The notes under the pieces are model-generated. The model ran no database searches and was not told the DNA's origin. It saw nothing but the letters and a program-made list of their open reading frames with translations. This document shows, piece by piece, positions 54,630-64,000 of a stretch of 64,000 nucleotides of DNA. Source of the stretch: Toxorhynchites rutilus septentrionalis. Taxonomy: Eukaryota; Arthropoda; Insecta; Diptera; Culicidae. A program made the translations under genes and the position numbers. The number at the start of each line of letters is the position of its first letter. Position 1 is the first letter of the stretch. The DNA lies in contig NC_073746.1 of NCBI RefSeq assembly GCF_029784135.1, forward strand, positions 163,794,296-163,858,295. The letters run 5' to 3'.

Positions 54630-55585
54630 TTTAAAAAATAATCCTTGAACTTCTAAAAAAGGTGTCTGTGGCTGGAACGGGCGAAGATTTACGGTAGAAC
54701 ATTGAGGACAATTGAATCGTTTGTTTGAGAAACCCCATAACAGTTTTCTTGACAGTTTTTGAGTCATTTAAAATACCTACATCGACCATCAAAATATCAG
54801 AAAAAGTTGGTTCTACGAACCCCCTTTAATTGGGGTTTCAGCTGTTGTTGAGCTGCACTACAAACAAAACACGAATTCTGCACATCTCGAGAATTCATAG
54901 AGCAAATGAAACCAAAATTGGAATAAGAGAAGTTTAGAGTACAAGAAATGTGGTTTGACACCCTTCCCTCCCCTGGAAGGTTTTGGTGGAAGTATTAGGA
55001 AATTTATAGTAACAGAAAAATTGTAAAGAGAATATCAGTCAATTAATAGGTTTCTTTTTGTCTGTTGTGCAATCATGTTTTCGTGAGAGCTCGAATCCAC
55101 TGTCTTCATCGCCTTGAGTGCGGTTATATTGGCAGGCTATTTTGTTTACTTGATGAGGCCGATTTCGGGTGGGGCGATGGCAACTAGCGTTTGCATCAGT
55201 GCAGTTGTGTGTAGCTGTTTACTTCTCGCGACTGCATACGATTTGTGCGGCCACATTTTCGTACAGCGATGCATCAAATCTAATCTAAATGGAACCAGTT
55301 TGGAACTAATATGAACTTAGTAGCTTTAGTCTATGAAGCGAACCTGTGATATAAAATTGAGTATATCGCAGGGTCCATAGGTTTGGAGGAGTTCTCTCGG
55401 TTATCTTCTCAGGTTTCCGACATATAACTGTCCGTCATCGCGATTGGATTAGCGATTGAAAAAAGAACCTGTATTTATGAATATATAGTCGGTCCAATCA
55501 ATTTAACAGGTTTTCCTTCTCAGGATACCTACAGATAATCTCTAGCGCGTGTGACACATAAAATTTTCGAAAATTTGTTTCGACG
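54630..55585. other. unannotated stretch
   Basis: Nothing firm. Part of 55370-55585 may belong to the repeat that follows. Confidence 0.35.
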
Positions 55586-55589
55586 AGTG

Positions 55590-56082
55590 GTCGTTGGTTC
55601 GCATTAAATGAATCACATCACTTACCGCAGTGAATCCTGATTTTTCTTAACCATCCCCACTAACAACTTTCCCTTCCATGATAAACGCTAGGGAACCACG
55701 CTATAGAGGCGACGCTTCTGGCCTTCGGGCGGCGAATATCATACTAACATTCCTTCCCTTCCCCTGGTGACTGCTGAACGTGGCCGGCGTCGTTATTGAC
55801 CATTTAAAGCTCGAATCACCGAAAATTGTACAACGAGAGTGATTTGCTAGTCCCAAGCGTCATTCTGTGTGTTCTTTGTGCAATTTGGTTGTTTCAGGTC
55901 AATCACGGAGAGCAACTACGAATTGTACAGTCTACCCAAGCTCAAGCTCAATTAGAATATCAGTCAATTAATAGTTCTGCGATGGAACCAACAAACGCTC
56001 GCTTATAAAGAAAACGTGAATGTGTTCATAATTAAATGTATTCATAATAAAAAAATCCAACAAAGTTTGCCGGGTCAGCTAG
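55590..56082 (+). mobile_element. Helitron-like 3' part with CTAG end
   Basis: Homologous to the minus strand of 896-1340 in its first 340 bp. It ends in CCGGGTCAGCTAG followed by T (56082/56083), the CTRR-T end typical of Helitrons. No strong hairpin is seen just before the end and no coding region is present. Confidence 0.45.
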
Positions 56083-56250
56083 TAACATATAAACAGCCCA
56101 TTTTTCCTTGATATGAACATTATGAACATTAAAAGTAGAAAAGATTGAATTTAATCACTTCAAAACCGCTAAATACACCACTGATTTCTCGTTTGTTTGA
56201 GAAACCCTCTAATTCCATCAACTTCAAAGCATTTTATTTTGAGCTTAACA

Positions 56251-56290
56251 CTTTAAGGACCGGGAAGAAATCTTAAAACGTACGCCTGGG
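56251..56290. mobile_element. orphan TTAA-adjacent end
   Basis: TTAACACTTTAAGGACCGGG looks like a piggyBac-type end (TTAA plus CAC). No partner found. Confidence 0.3.
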
Positions 56291-56316
56291 ACCGCACGTT
56301 TTGACTTGTGTGAAGT

Positions 56317-56375
56317 TGCTTGCTTTTCTTGCAAGTTTTAAAGAGGCTTCAAAGTTTGCAGTTTATTCGCCTCTA
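56317..56375 (-). mobile_element. 59-bp mini-retroposon (hairpin 56343-56373)
   Basis: TGTGTGAAGT is duplicated exactly at 56307-56316 and 56376-56385. On the minus strand the insert starts TAGAGGCG, with outer stem GAGGC/GCCTC, then a TTTAAAACTTGC tail with repeated CAAG. The inner stem is degenerate here. Confidence 0.8.
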
Positions 56376-56639
56376 TGTGTGAAGTAGCATATGAAAGTTC
56401 AGCGGATAAAAGTTTTTGTTGCGTGCAAGTTTCTGTTCTACGTCTTGCTAGATTTAATGAATAATGAATTATTTCAGTTGAATAACAGTTGAAATAGATT
56501 GTTTATCAAGTAACAGCCTTCAAAATCATGCTCATTAGAAAGAGAATTGAATCATTCATCTTTCCACATATTTTTTTTCTTGATCGTGACAGAGAAAAAT
56601 TATAGACTGAAACGAGAGCGGTCAATACAGAAAAATATA

Positions 56640-57150
56640 CAGAATTTTGAATATCAAAAAAAGTTGTTCGAATAGAGTTATCGAAGTTATTCGATAGATA
56701 CATATTTTACCTATCTTCAAGTCACAATTTTATTAATCGGAAAAAGGTCTGAGAAAAGTTATAGCTCAAGTTGTATGGGAGACATTAATTATTTTAAACA
56801 AAATTGAAAAAAGTTATTTGAAAGGACCGAAAACACATTCTCGAGATAGTACTCATTCGATAAAGAATATTTTCATTTATCTTTAGCCAAATTTTCATTG
56901 GTCGGATAAGGGTCTAAGAAAAGTTATAGGCCAAAACCTGTACAACTTGTATGGGTGAAATAAATTAATTTAAAGAAAATTGAAAAAAGTTATTTGAAAA
57001 GACCCAAAACACATGTTCGAGATAGTACTCATTCGATAGAGAATATTTTTATTTATTTTTAGCAAAATTTCCATTGGTTCGAAAAGGGTATGAGAAAAGT
57101 TATTGGCCAAAACGTTCACGAATTGTACGGGGAAGAGGGTCAGACTGGGT
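56640..57150. repeat. ~170-bp tandem repeat, about 2.7 units
   Basis: GAGAAAAGTTATAG-type blocks recur at about 56748, 56922 and 57089, each followed by TTGTATGGG or TTGTACGGG. GAAAAAAGTTATTTGAAA and CGAGATAGTACTCATTCGAT lie between them. Confidence 0.8.
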
Positions 57151-57209
57151 ACGGAAGTAAAAAGTAAAAAGAAAGTAAACATTTCTATTGTATAGAAATT
57201 TTGACTATA

Positions 57210-57726
57210 CACCCATACCTCGCTTTACGGCCTAGATACGTGCCACGAAATTCGGCCGCAAAACGAGAAGCCGTATAAGGAATCAATTATTCTAATACAA
57301 ATTCATACAAATTCAGATCGGTTCCAAATTTGTTAAATATGTAACATGGTTTATCATTCAAAATGCATTTTATATTTTTATTTTTATTTCATTTGAATCA
57401 TTTATATCAAAAATACATACATAACATAAACATAAAACTTACAATACATACAATATACATACATAAAAACTAACAATAATCTGTAAACAAAAATGAAACA
57501 ACTTCATGTTAGTTGGATGTGTATGTATATATACCTAATTTGTATGTTGCTTAAGTTATTGTCTCACAAATATTTTTTCACTTCTGCACAAAAGTGCTTT
57601 TTGAAACAATCCTCTTTTTTTCCGTTATACCGAAACATTTTAGGCCGTAAATCGAAAACGTGCCTGAATTGGAGAGGACCGTTATAACGAAATGCCGTAT
57701 AAAGAGCGGCCATATAGGTATGGGTG
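57210..57726. mobile_element. pogo/Tigger-type MITE, 517 bp
   Basis: CACCCATACCTCGCTTTACG at the left resembles Tigger-type ends (xATACCTCG). The right end is AGGTATGGGTG, with TA on both sides (57208-57209 and 57727-57728). Inside the right half, AGGCCGTAAATCG and AACGAAATGCCGTATAAAG echo the left subterminal region. No transposase. Confidence 0.7.
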
Positions 57727-57727
57727 T

Positions 57728-57792
57728 ATTTCGTATACATATATGTATTTCGTATACATATATTTTCGTATACGTGTATTTCGTATTACATA
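57728..57792. repeat. TTTCGTATACATATA minisatellite
   Basis: About four units of 15-20 bp between the pogo-type MITE and the next DD37E derivative. Confidence 0.75.
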
Positions 57793-58301
57793 AAGGGTGT
57801 GTCACATCAAATTGCATCACGGAAAAAACGCTGTAGAAATTCGCCCAGTAGACCGATCCTTTTGAAAATTTTAGACAGTAAAATAAAAACTATTAAACAA
57901 CTTTTGGCATTTTCTTTTTATTCATACTTCGAGCCCAAGCCCGTATGCTCGCACCTTCATCTTTACCCCGTCCATAAGGTTCTGTACAACGTCAGGTTGT
58001 AGTTTTTTTTTAACAGAAATCCATTTTCTCTTGAAGTCCGCCTCCGATTTGACAACTTTTGGGTTCTTCCGGAGGGCCTGCTTCATAATCGCCCAATATT
58101 TCTCTATTGGGCGAAGCTCCGGCGCGTTGAGCGGGTTCATTTCCTTTGGCACGAAGGTGACCCCGTTGGCTTCGTACCACTCCAACACGTCCTTCGAATA
58201 GTGGCATGCCAAAAGTTGTTTAATAGTTTTTATGTTTACTGTCTACTGGGCGAATTTCTACAGCGTTTTTTCCGTGATGTAATTTGATGTGACACACCCT
58301 T
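57793..58301 (-). mobile_element. aberrant DD37E derivative with two 3' ends (copy D)
   Basis: 509 bp flanked by TA (57791-57792 and 58302-58303). The left end, reversed, is the 3' end of copy A. The right end is again the 3' end (CCAAAAGTTGTTTAATAG, then CTACTGGGCGAATTTC), not the 5' end. Most of the element, including the first two thirds of the transposase gene, is gone. The inner junction is at GGCATGCCAC near 58204. Confidence 0.9.
57922..58209 (-). pseudogene. DD37E transposase C-terminal third
   Basis: Minus-strand remnant from CHYSKDVLEWYEANG through LRPIEKYWAIMKQALRKNP to the normal end GLGLEV and stop. It keeps the catalytic glutamate but lacks both aspartates and the DNA-binding domains. 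The apparent start ATG was created at the rearrangement junction. It cannot be active. Confidence 0.9.
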
Positions 58302-58599
58302 TATCTCAGATTTTTCAATGTGTGTGTTATTTTCATGCGCAAAACATCCGGAAGGATTGTATAACATTGAACTGTGAACATTTGTTTAGTTAGTTAAACC
58401 AATCAATAAATTGTGATCCGGCCGGGATCACCATATCATGTTTTGTCTAATGTACATGATATAAATATTTTCAGTCGATGGAGACACTAGGTTGTTGTTA
58501 CACTCATGAATTTGAATATTCAAATTAGATGGAGTCGCGTGGCACTCTATTAATCCATTTTTATTTCAATTAGAAGGAGACGCAAAGTTTTATAGGCTC

Positions 58600-58850
58600 T
58601 TTTTCCTTGTACCCTGATACTTTAACAAAAACTTTAACTTCACTCATGACTACGTCACAATCATGTGATAAAATGGTATTGTCCGGCGGTGGGCGTTAAT
58701 TTCGAGGATTCTGTATGGCGGAATTGAAATCTAGAGCCAAAATTTACGCAAAGCGTTTAGGGATCAATGAACTAAGCAAAGCGACCGATTCCTTTGGGTA
58801 CTCTACACGACGTAAACTTCAGTGCGTTCTTTGGAGGACATTTTAGCTTT
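58600..58850 (+). repeat. direct repeat, left copy
   Basis: About 240 bp (TGTCCGGCGGTGGGCGTTAA, GTATGGCGGAATT, GCGACCGATTCCTTTGGGT) repeated at 60125-60372. The GACGTAG-type element lies exactly between the copies. Confidence 0.8.
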
Positions 58851-60078
58851 TTGACGTAGAACTACGTCTTTCAGGAAGGGTGCCAAATCAGAAAAACAGG
58901 TCACGTTTTTATGAAATAAAGGTAACGTTAAAAACTATTTTCACTGTGAACGAATTCCCATGATTTGCATACCAATCGAATCGTAAATTCTACTAGATTT
59001 GTTTGATATGCTATATTACAATTCGCTAGTCTTTAAACGGTTTAAATTCATGAGAACTGGAAGAACTTCCTTCTTTCCCATACATTTGTTTTGCCGATTT
59101 GTGTGCTAACCCTACCCGTATTTCGAATGCTTATAACTCGAACATTTCTTAACAGATCGGAAAGATGTTTGCGTCAAATGATAGGAAATATTTCTACGCG
59201 TCTATCACAAATTGATAAAATGTTATTTTTCATGAGATGAACAATTGAATAACTGTAGAATGTCGAGCGTTATTTAAACGCCCTAACTACCAAATTTTGA
59301 TTGGCCCGATTTACGGTTTCCTCAACACAGACTTTAAAATCGATGTATCTGTGGAAATCCGCTTCGCAAATATACATGCAAGTCAGGAGTATTTTTGTTC
59401 CCACCGAGCTGTGTGCCCTAACACGGACTTCAAAATTAATGTGCCCGGGGGAATCAGCTTTGTCAAAACTAGAGGCGAATGAACTGAAAAGTTTAAAGCC
59501 TCTTTAATCCAACATCATCATCATTTGTCAAAACATGCAAGTCGGGGGTAATTTTTCTCACTGAGCTGTGTTTCCCTAACACGGATTTGAAAAATTAATG
59601 TGCCCGGGGGAATCTACTTTGCAAATACATGCAAGTCAGGGGTATTATTTGGTGTTGAGTACTTTTGTACTCGCTTGTCGTTGTGCAGACCGGAATATGT
59701 TTCCCTAAAACGTACTTTTAAACTGAGAAGCCTGGGAAAATCGTCATTTCAGATACTAGAGGTGAATGAACTTTCGCGGTTCGAGAACTACGTAAACATG
59801 AGATGTGCAATAATTTCAGAGGGAAATGTAAAATACAATGACTGTTTGACAATTCTTCCGTTCACATATTATACTATATATATAGTCCTAGGCATAATAT
59901 CAAACGTAAAAGGACGTTCATAAAATTTATTTGTAACGAAGAACATAATATATTACAAAAAAATCGATGCATTCTAAAATAATATTCGAAGCGTCAAACA
60001 AGTGGATTGCATAATTTAATTGCGGAGTTCTACGTCGAAAATATGCGGTCGTGTCCTATATACAACCCCTTACAATTA
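58851..60078 (+). repeat. GACGTAG-palindrome repeat with tandem interior
   Basis: The left end has the perfect palindrome GACGTAGAACTACGTC (58853-58868), then GGGTGCCAAATCAG and the family block to about 59105. The right end has GAGTTCTACGTC, GCGGTCGTGTCC and TACAACCCC. The interior 59290-59700 holds two to three units of about 140 bp marked by CACGGACTTCAAAATTAATG and GCCCGGGGGAATC. A mini-retroposon interrupts the second unit. Confidence 0.65.
59470..59523 (+). mobile_element. 54-bp mini-retroposon (hairpin 59472-59502)
   Basis: TTTGTCAAAAC is duplicated exactly at 59459-59469 and 59524-59534. The insert starts TAGAGGCGAATGAACT, has outer stem GAGGC/GCCTC and inner stem AACT/AGTT, and ends in an (ATC)n tail. 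The neighbouring tandem unit at about 59615 lacks the insert. Confidence 0.85.
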
Positions 60079-60124
60079 TTTAATTCGATGGACACGCACA
60101 TTTTGATGAAGCTTTCTTCTATTG

Positions 60125-60372
60125 TACTCTGTTACTTCAACGCGTAAGCGAAAAGTCGTATAACTTCACTCACGACTTCGTCACAATCATATGATAACAT
60201 GATACTGTCCGGCGGTGGGCGTTAATTTCGAGGATTCTGTATGGCGGAATTCAAATCTTGAGCCAAAATTTACGCAAAGCGTTTGGTTTCAATGAACTAA
60301 ACAAAGCGACCGATTCCTTTGGGTGTTCTACACGACGCAATCTTCAGTGTGTTCTTCCGAAACATTTTAGCT
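60125..60372 (+). repeat. direct repeat, right copy
   Basis: See 58600-58850. About 90% identical by eye. Confidence 0.8.
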
Positions 60373-60407
60373 TCTTTATCTTGAGCCTTTTCCATGATAC
60401 AGTGATG

Positions 60408-60650
60408 CTTCTGAATCCGGACGCTTTTTAATCCGGACAGTCTTTCATTACATTCAATATCATGCCATAACCATGACATTTTTTGCATGTTGAATTATTG
60501 TGACTGATAATTACTATTGTATCAATTTAGTTAGTGTCAAACATACTACCTAGCTGTTAACAAAAAATGTCAAAAATCAAAAATCAATGTGAATTTCACA
60601 AACTCATGTCCGGAATAAAAAGCACATTCAGAAAATGATTTTAAATCCGA
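60408..60650. repeat. TCCGGAC family, copy 2
   Basis: Matches 660-895 in order (AATCCGGACGC, TTCAATATCAT, TTGTATCAATTTAGTTAG, GCTGTTAACAAAAAATG). Confidence 0.65.
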
Positions 60651-60746
60651 ACGATCAAAAGTTGACGATTAAATTTCTCATTGGAGGAGTTGCATAAGGG
60701 TATGTTAGAAGCCTCAATATGGAGTATGGCAAAACTCTTCGGTATA

Positions 60747-61705
60747 CAGGACGGGGTCGATTATATGACCCGTTTGTATGTACGTGGGTAACTTTGAAAC
60801 TTTGTCTGTAGCGCTGTCCCACATTAATAGAAATTTAACCACCTTGCTGTTGACCGATTGATCTGAAATTTGGAACACACCTTTATCTCTGCAATCATTA
60901 TAAAGCTGCGAATTTCATGATCTTAAAAATGGCGGCTGCTACAAAATGGTCGATTTCACATTTTCTCTAAACCCAATCTATATGGGTATGAAATGAAAGG
61001 GCTTGACTATTATAACACATTTATTTATGAAAAATGCAAATCCAAAATGGGCCACATCAGATTTCCATTATCTATAGTTAGTCGTTTCATTACATGCCCC
61101 ACGATTTTATTATAGTCTCATCAATGCCCTAAATTAATGAAGAAAGGGGTGTGATAACTACTAACTGCTACTTGCCTAATTATTTTCTAGCTTTTGATAC
61201 ATCATTTATATTATTATTATATTTAATCACAATGAAACCGTTGAACTTAAAAAGTGTTTTTTATTTATTTTATTTTTTAGTTTTTAGTACATTATATTTC
61301 TCTACAATAAAACCGTTCAACAATTTCTTTAAAATTTCGAATTTGAATTTTTCCTAAATAACCGTGTTCTAGTAGCCAATCTCTTTCGTTTGATACCCAT
61401 ATTGATGAAGTTTTGAAAAAAAAAATGTAATCCGCCATTTTGTAGTGGCTGCCATCTTGGATTTATATTTTCCATCAATAACTGTATTCTACTGGTCAAG
61501 CCCTTTCATTTGCTACTCATATTGATAGGGTTTGGAAAAAAAACGTATATATGGCACCATTTTGTGCTGGCGGCCATTTTAGGTTTCCATTTTTCATGAA
61601 TAACTGTCTACTAGTCAATCACTTTCATTTGATACCCAAATTGATGGGGTTTAGAGAAAATTTGTAATCCGCCATTTTGTAGCGATCGAATCTTAGATTT
61701 ACATT

Positions 61706-61759
<54 letters not shown>

Positions 61760-61800
61760 GCCATCTTGTAGTGGTCATCTTGTGAAAATACAATAATTAA
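60747..61800. mobile_element. inverted GCCAT-rich repeat arrays
   Basis: CAGGACGGGGTCGATTATAT at 60747 resembles the end at 14999. Then 60800-61060 matches the reverse of the 9155-9640 array and 61365-61790 matches it forward, giving inverted arrays around an AT-rich spacer. Units carry CATATTGATGGGGTTT and CCGCCATTTTGTAG-like motifs. The (AT)24 microsatellite 61709-61756 is inside the right array. Confidence 0.6.
61709..61756. repeat. (AT)24 microsatellite
   Basis: An uninterrupted AT run. Confidence 0.98.
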
Positions 61801-61879
61801 TAAAAAAAACTTTTGTACCCGTTAATAAGTTCTATAATAATTAATAAATACTTCCACTCAAAGAAAAGAAAAAGAAAAC

Positions 61880-62130
61880 ACGTGTCCGGATTTAAAAGCA
61901 AAAGTGTCCGGATTTTAAAGCATGATTAAAAAAGTGCCCGGATTTAAAATCACGACACGATGAAAGAAATTTCAAATTTTGAACAAATATAACATGATTT
62001 TGTGGAATTCTGTGATTCATAACTTAGATGAAGGTCTTCTAATTCTACGCTGATTTTTCATGCTATGATATGTTAATATTTTTTAGTAGTTGAAGTTATT
62101 ATCGTAAGCGCTTAAGCGTCCGGATTTCTA
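61880..62130. repeat. TCCGGATTT motif cluster
   Basis: GTCCGGATTTAAAAGC, GTCCGGATTTTAAAGC, GCCCGGATTTAAAATC and a later GTCCGGATTTCTAAGC within 240 bp, related to the ends of the 660 and 60408 repeats. Confidence 0.5.
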
Positions 62131-62359
62131 AGCAATACTATATACACTTTTTTTAGTAACCAACATTAAACACCGCACCAGTTTTTTGTACCTTGTACAT
62201 TTAAAATTTTCCAAAAAAAACTTATAAAGTTACGATTTAAAAAAAAAAATTGTCATCCAATATTGACATTTTTGAACCGTTTGCAAACTATAAATTCATA
62301 TTGTTTGTGATATTTGAATTCTATCAAAACACATGGATAAACTGACCAGACCGTGTTAC

Positions 62360-62465
62360 GTGACCGTGTTACGCGGGACAGTCCCGCATTTCAACTAAAT
62401 GTCCCGCGTAAGATTCCGTCCCGCGAAACGTCCCGCATTTGGCAAAAGAAACGAAAATGTCCCGC
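62360..62465. repeat. GTCCCGC motif cluster
   Basis: Five GTCCCGC motifs plus an inverted GCGGGAC within about 100 bp, partly in the ORF 62399-62632, which has no recognised domain. Confidence 0.5.
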
Positions 62466-62869
62466 GATATCAATATATTAAAATATCACAATTTGATCAT
62501 ATTGATTTTCTTAAATGGATGAACCTCAAAAAAAACTTTTATTTGGCAGACTGTTCAAGAGCGCTTCCAATGCATCCAAAGATTAATACGTTGAGCTGGT
62601 TTCATCGCACCGACATTACGCTTTTTGTTTAGAGAGTGTCAACTGGAAGCGACAGCAACAAAATTAGAAAATGATTTTTATAAAAGTCCCCTATTGATCT
62701 GCAGGGACCAACGTGAGTCTGACGAAAAGTTCATCTTTGGTCTCCTAGCTCGGTCAGGACTTAACGTTTCAAATAAGCCGGAAGAACTAGTGTACACTCG
62801 ACAGGAAGAGGCAGAGTTGTTTGATAAAGTATCGTAAATGAAGCGCTGGGTGGTCTTACAGAAGTTGGC

Positions 62870-63640
62870 CGGAACCGTTGGCCGATGAAAAGATTTATAT
62901 CGGCGTGTTATTTTACCTTTTCGTGGCTTTGGTGGTCGTCTGTCTCACTATTCTGTCCATTCGCCCAAAAGTTTTCTATCGGGCGCAGCTGGGGAATGTT
63001 GGGAAGGTTGGTGGTCTTCGCGACAATGTTTATCTCCAGCCGATCCATCCTCCAGTGATCTTTTGCATAATGGGCTGATCCCAGGTTCGGCATAAAGATC
63101 ACATCACCTTCCCAACTCCGGCAAGCACTTCGTACTATATATCTCCCCGTTCACCATATGACTCGAAAGAAGAGCGACTTGGACATTCCCTTCACGTCTG
63201 TCAGAGAAGGACCTTCTTCGAGAACTTGATGTGAATGATATATTCGACGTCATTGCTTACCTGGGGAACGTAAAGTACCCGGTCCCCTGCCATTCGTTGA
63301 ATTCTAGCATCAAGTACGTCTCGTCTTTCATTATGAGTTCGAAAAGAAGTTTTTCACTTCTTTCACCAGCACCTCAAGCTACTCCTTCTGGGTGATTGCC
63401 TGCTGCTCAGATACGGCCGGTCTCGTCTGACGCTTCCGCATAAAAATGTCCATTTGACCAGATTATTCTCCACCGTTTGGCCGGTTGCTCCGATCTCTCG
63501 GCTTGAGGAGCGGCTAAGAGATGATATTTTAAATACCAGATCGGATATATATTTGGCGTACACAAAGTGCCTCATGATGTCCAACTCCTTCGTTGTGAGA
63601 TGGAGCCTACGATTTGGAAAAATCATCAAGTTGGTTGACA
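62870..63640 (-). pseudogene. DD37E-related transposase fossil
   Basis: Minus-strand reading with several shifts: RKRQTRPAVSEQQAITQK (about 63445-63390), MKDETYLMLEFNEW with the first aspartate (63334-63290), FMPNLGSAHYAKDH where the second catalytic aspartate is replaced by asparagine (about 63102-63060), and LRPIENFWA with the glutamate (about 62990-62965). The arrangement is that of the DETY/PIENFW branch of Tc1/mariner transposases. Terminal repeats were not found. It is older than copies A-D. Confidence 0.7.
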
Positions 63641-63699
63641 GTGCTGCTGCTGCGAATCAACAGCCTTGAATCATTTTTTGTAGACTTAATAAACGTAAG

Positions 63700-64000
63700 A
63701 TTTAAAGAAAATTTGTTCCTATAAATTATCTTTCATCGCCATCCAAAATTGGTCCATTTTTTTGAATGCATACGTTAACATTAAAATCTATAAAAAATGA
63801 ATTGGAATTTTCGAGCATTCCATTCGGTAATTTTTAGAATTTGAATCGTGTTTGCCAGGCGTAAATGCTCTGATTGAGCGAGTGATTTTCGGGCGTAAAC
63901 AAAATCTAAACCACCGAAAAATCATAACTGAGTGCCGATACTCAAAAAGAAATAATACTGATCAGTTTAGACTCGCTAAACTATAGTTTATGTTCACATA
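63700..64000. other. unannotated window end
   Basis: AT-rich, nothing recognised. Confidence 0.4.

Noticed and set aside
59757..59790. hairpin-like GAGGTGAATGAACTTTCGCG
   Set aside because: Only the 5' half of the module is present.

Overview
The window is eukaryotic, intron/intergenic-type DNA from a mosquito, most likely a culicine such as Aedes (inference). It is AT-rich and contains no complete host gene that I can recognise. It is packed with transposable elements: several DD37E transposons of the Tc1/mariner superfamily (the ITmD37E group described from mosquitoes), tRNA-derived SINEs with target-site duplications, TTAA- and TA-flanked MITEs, foldback elements, and fossils of hAT, pogo, mariner and non-LTR elements. 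There are no bacterial operons, CRISPR arrays or rRNA genes.

Layout. 1-9 kb: a tRNA-Ser-like SINE, a possibly Helitron-related repeat, a hAT-like non-autonomous element split by a 559-bp foldback element, a TTAA-flanked MITE and another SINE. 9-14 kb: a foldback element with internal tandem repeats, a mariner fossil, a TA-flanked MITE, a full SINE and a large AT-rich foldback. 15-24 kb: a nested stack. A decayed hAT (GTF2IRD2/ZBED-like) transposase is interrupted by an intact DD37E element (CDS 17894-18910) and by a hAT-type non-autonomous element (8-bp TSD), which itself carries a 55-bp mini-retroposon and a second, broken DD37E lineage. A further DD37E copy (22009-23234) and a Tc1/mariner N-terminal fossil follow. 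24-30 kb: pieces of an unclassified repeat with a terminal GACGTAG palindrome, a 5'-truncated Jockey-like non-LTR element, and a 205-bp SINE with a perfect 12-bp TSD. 30-39 kb: mostly unannotated DNA with a weak signal-peptide exon candidate, a pogo-like element, a DD37E element with an open frame (34269-35264, minus) and a DD37E copy with one frameshift. 39-53 kb: a DD37E fossil whose 3' half is tandemly duplicated and which carries a TTAA-flanked MITE, a possible promoter/first exon near 44.1-44.7 kb, LINE fragments, another TTAA MITE and SINEs. 53-64 kb: Helitron-like repeat arrays, a pogo-like MITE, an aberrant DD37E derivative with two 3' ends, inverted repeat arrays rich in GCCAT, and a last DD37E-related fossil.

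The most interesting signal is a small hairpin module seen nine times. Its outer stem changes in a pairing-preserving way (GAGAC/GTCTC, GAGGC/GCCTC, GTGAC/GTCAC) and its inner stem also covaries (AACT/AGTT versus AGCC/GGCT). It forms the 3' domain of at least two different SINEs, and it also occurs alone as 46-74-bp insertions flanked by 10-18-bp duplications, with most 5' ends at nearly the same base. It looks like a minimal retroposon or the recognition hairpin of a LINE reverse transcriptase.

I read everything by eye. Identities, boundaries of old repeats and species assignment are estimates.
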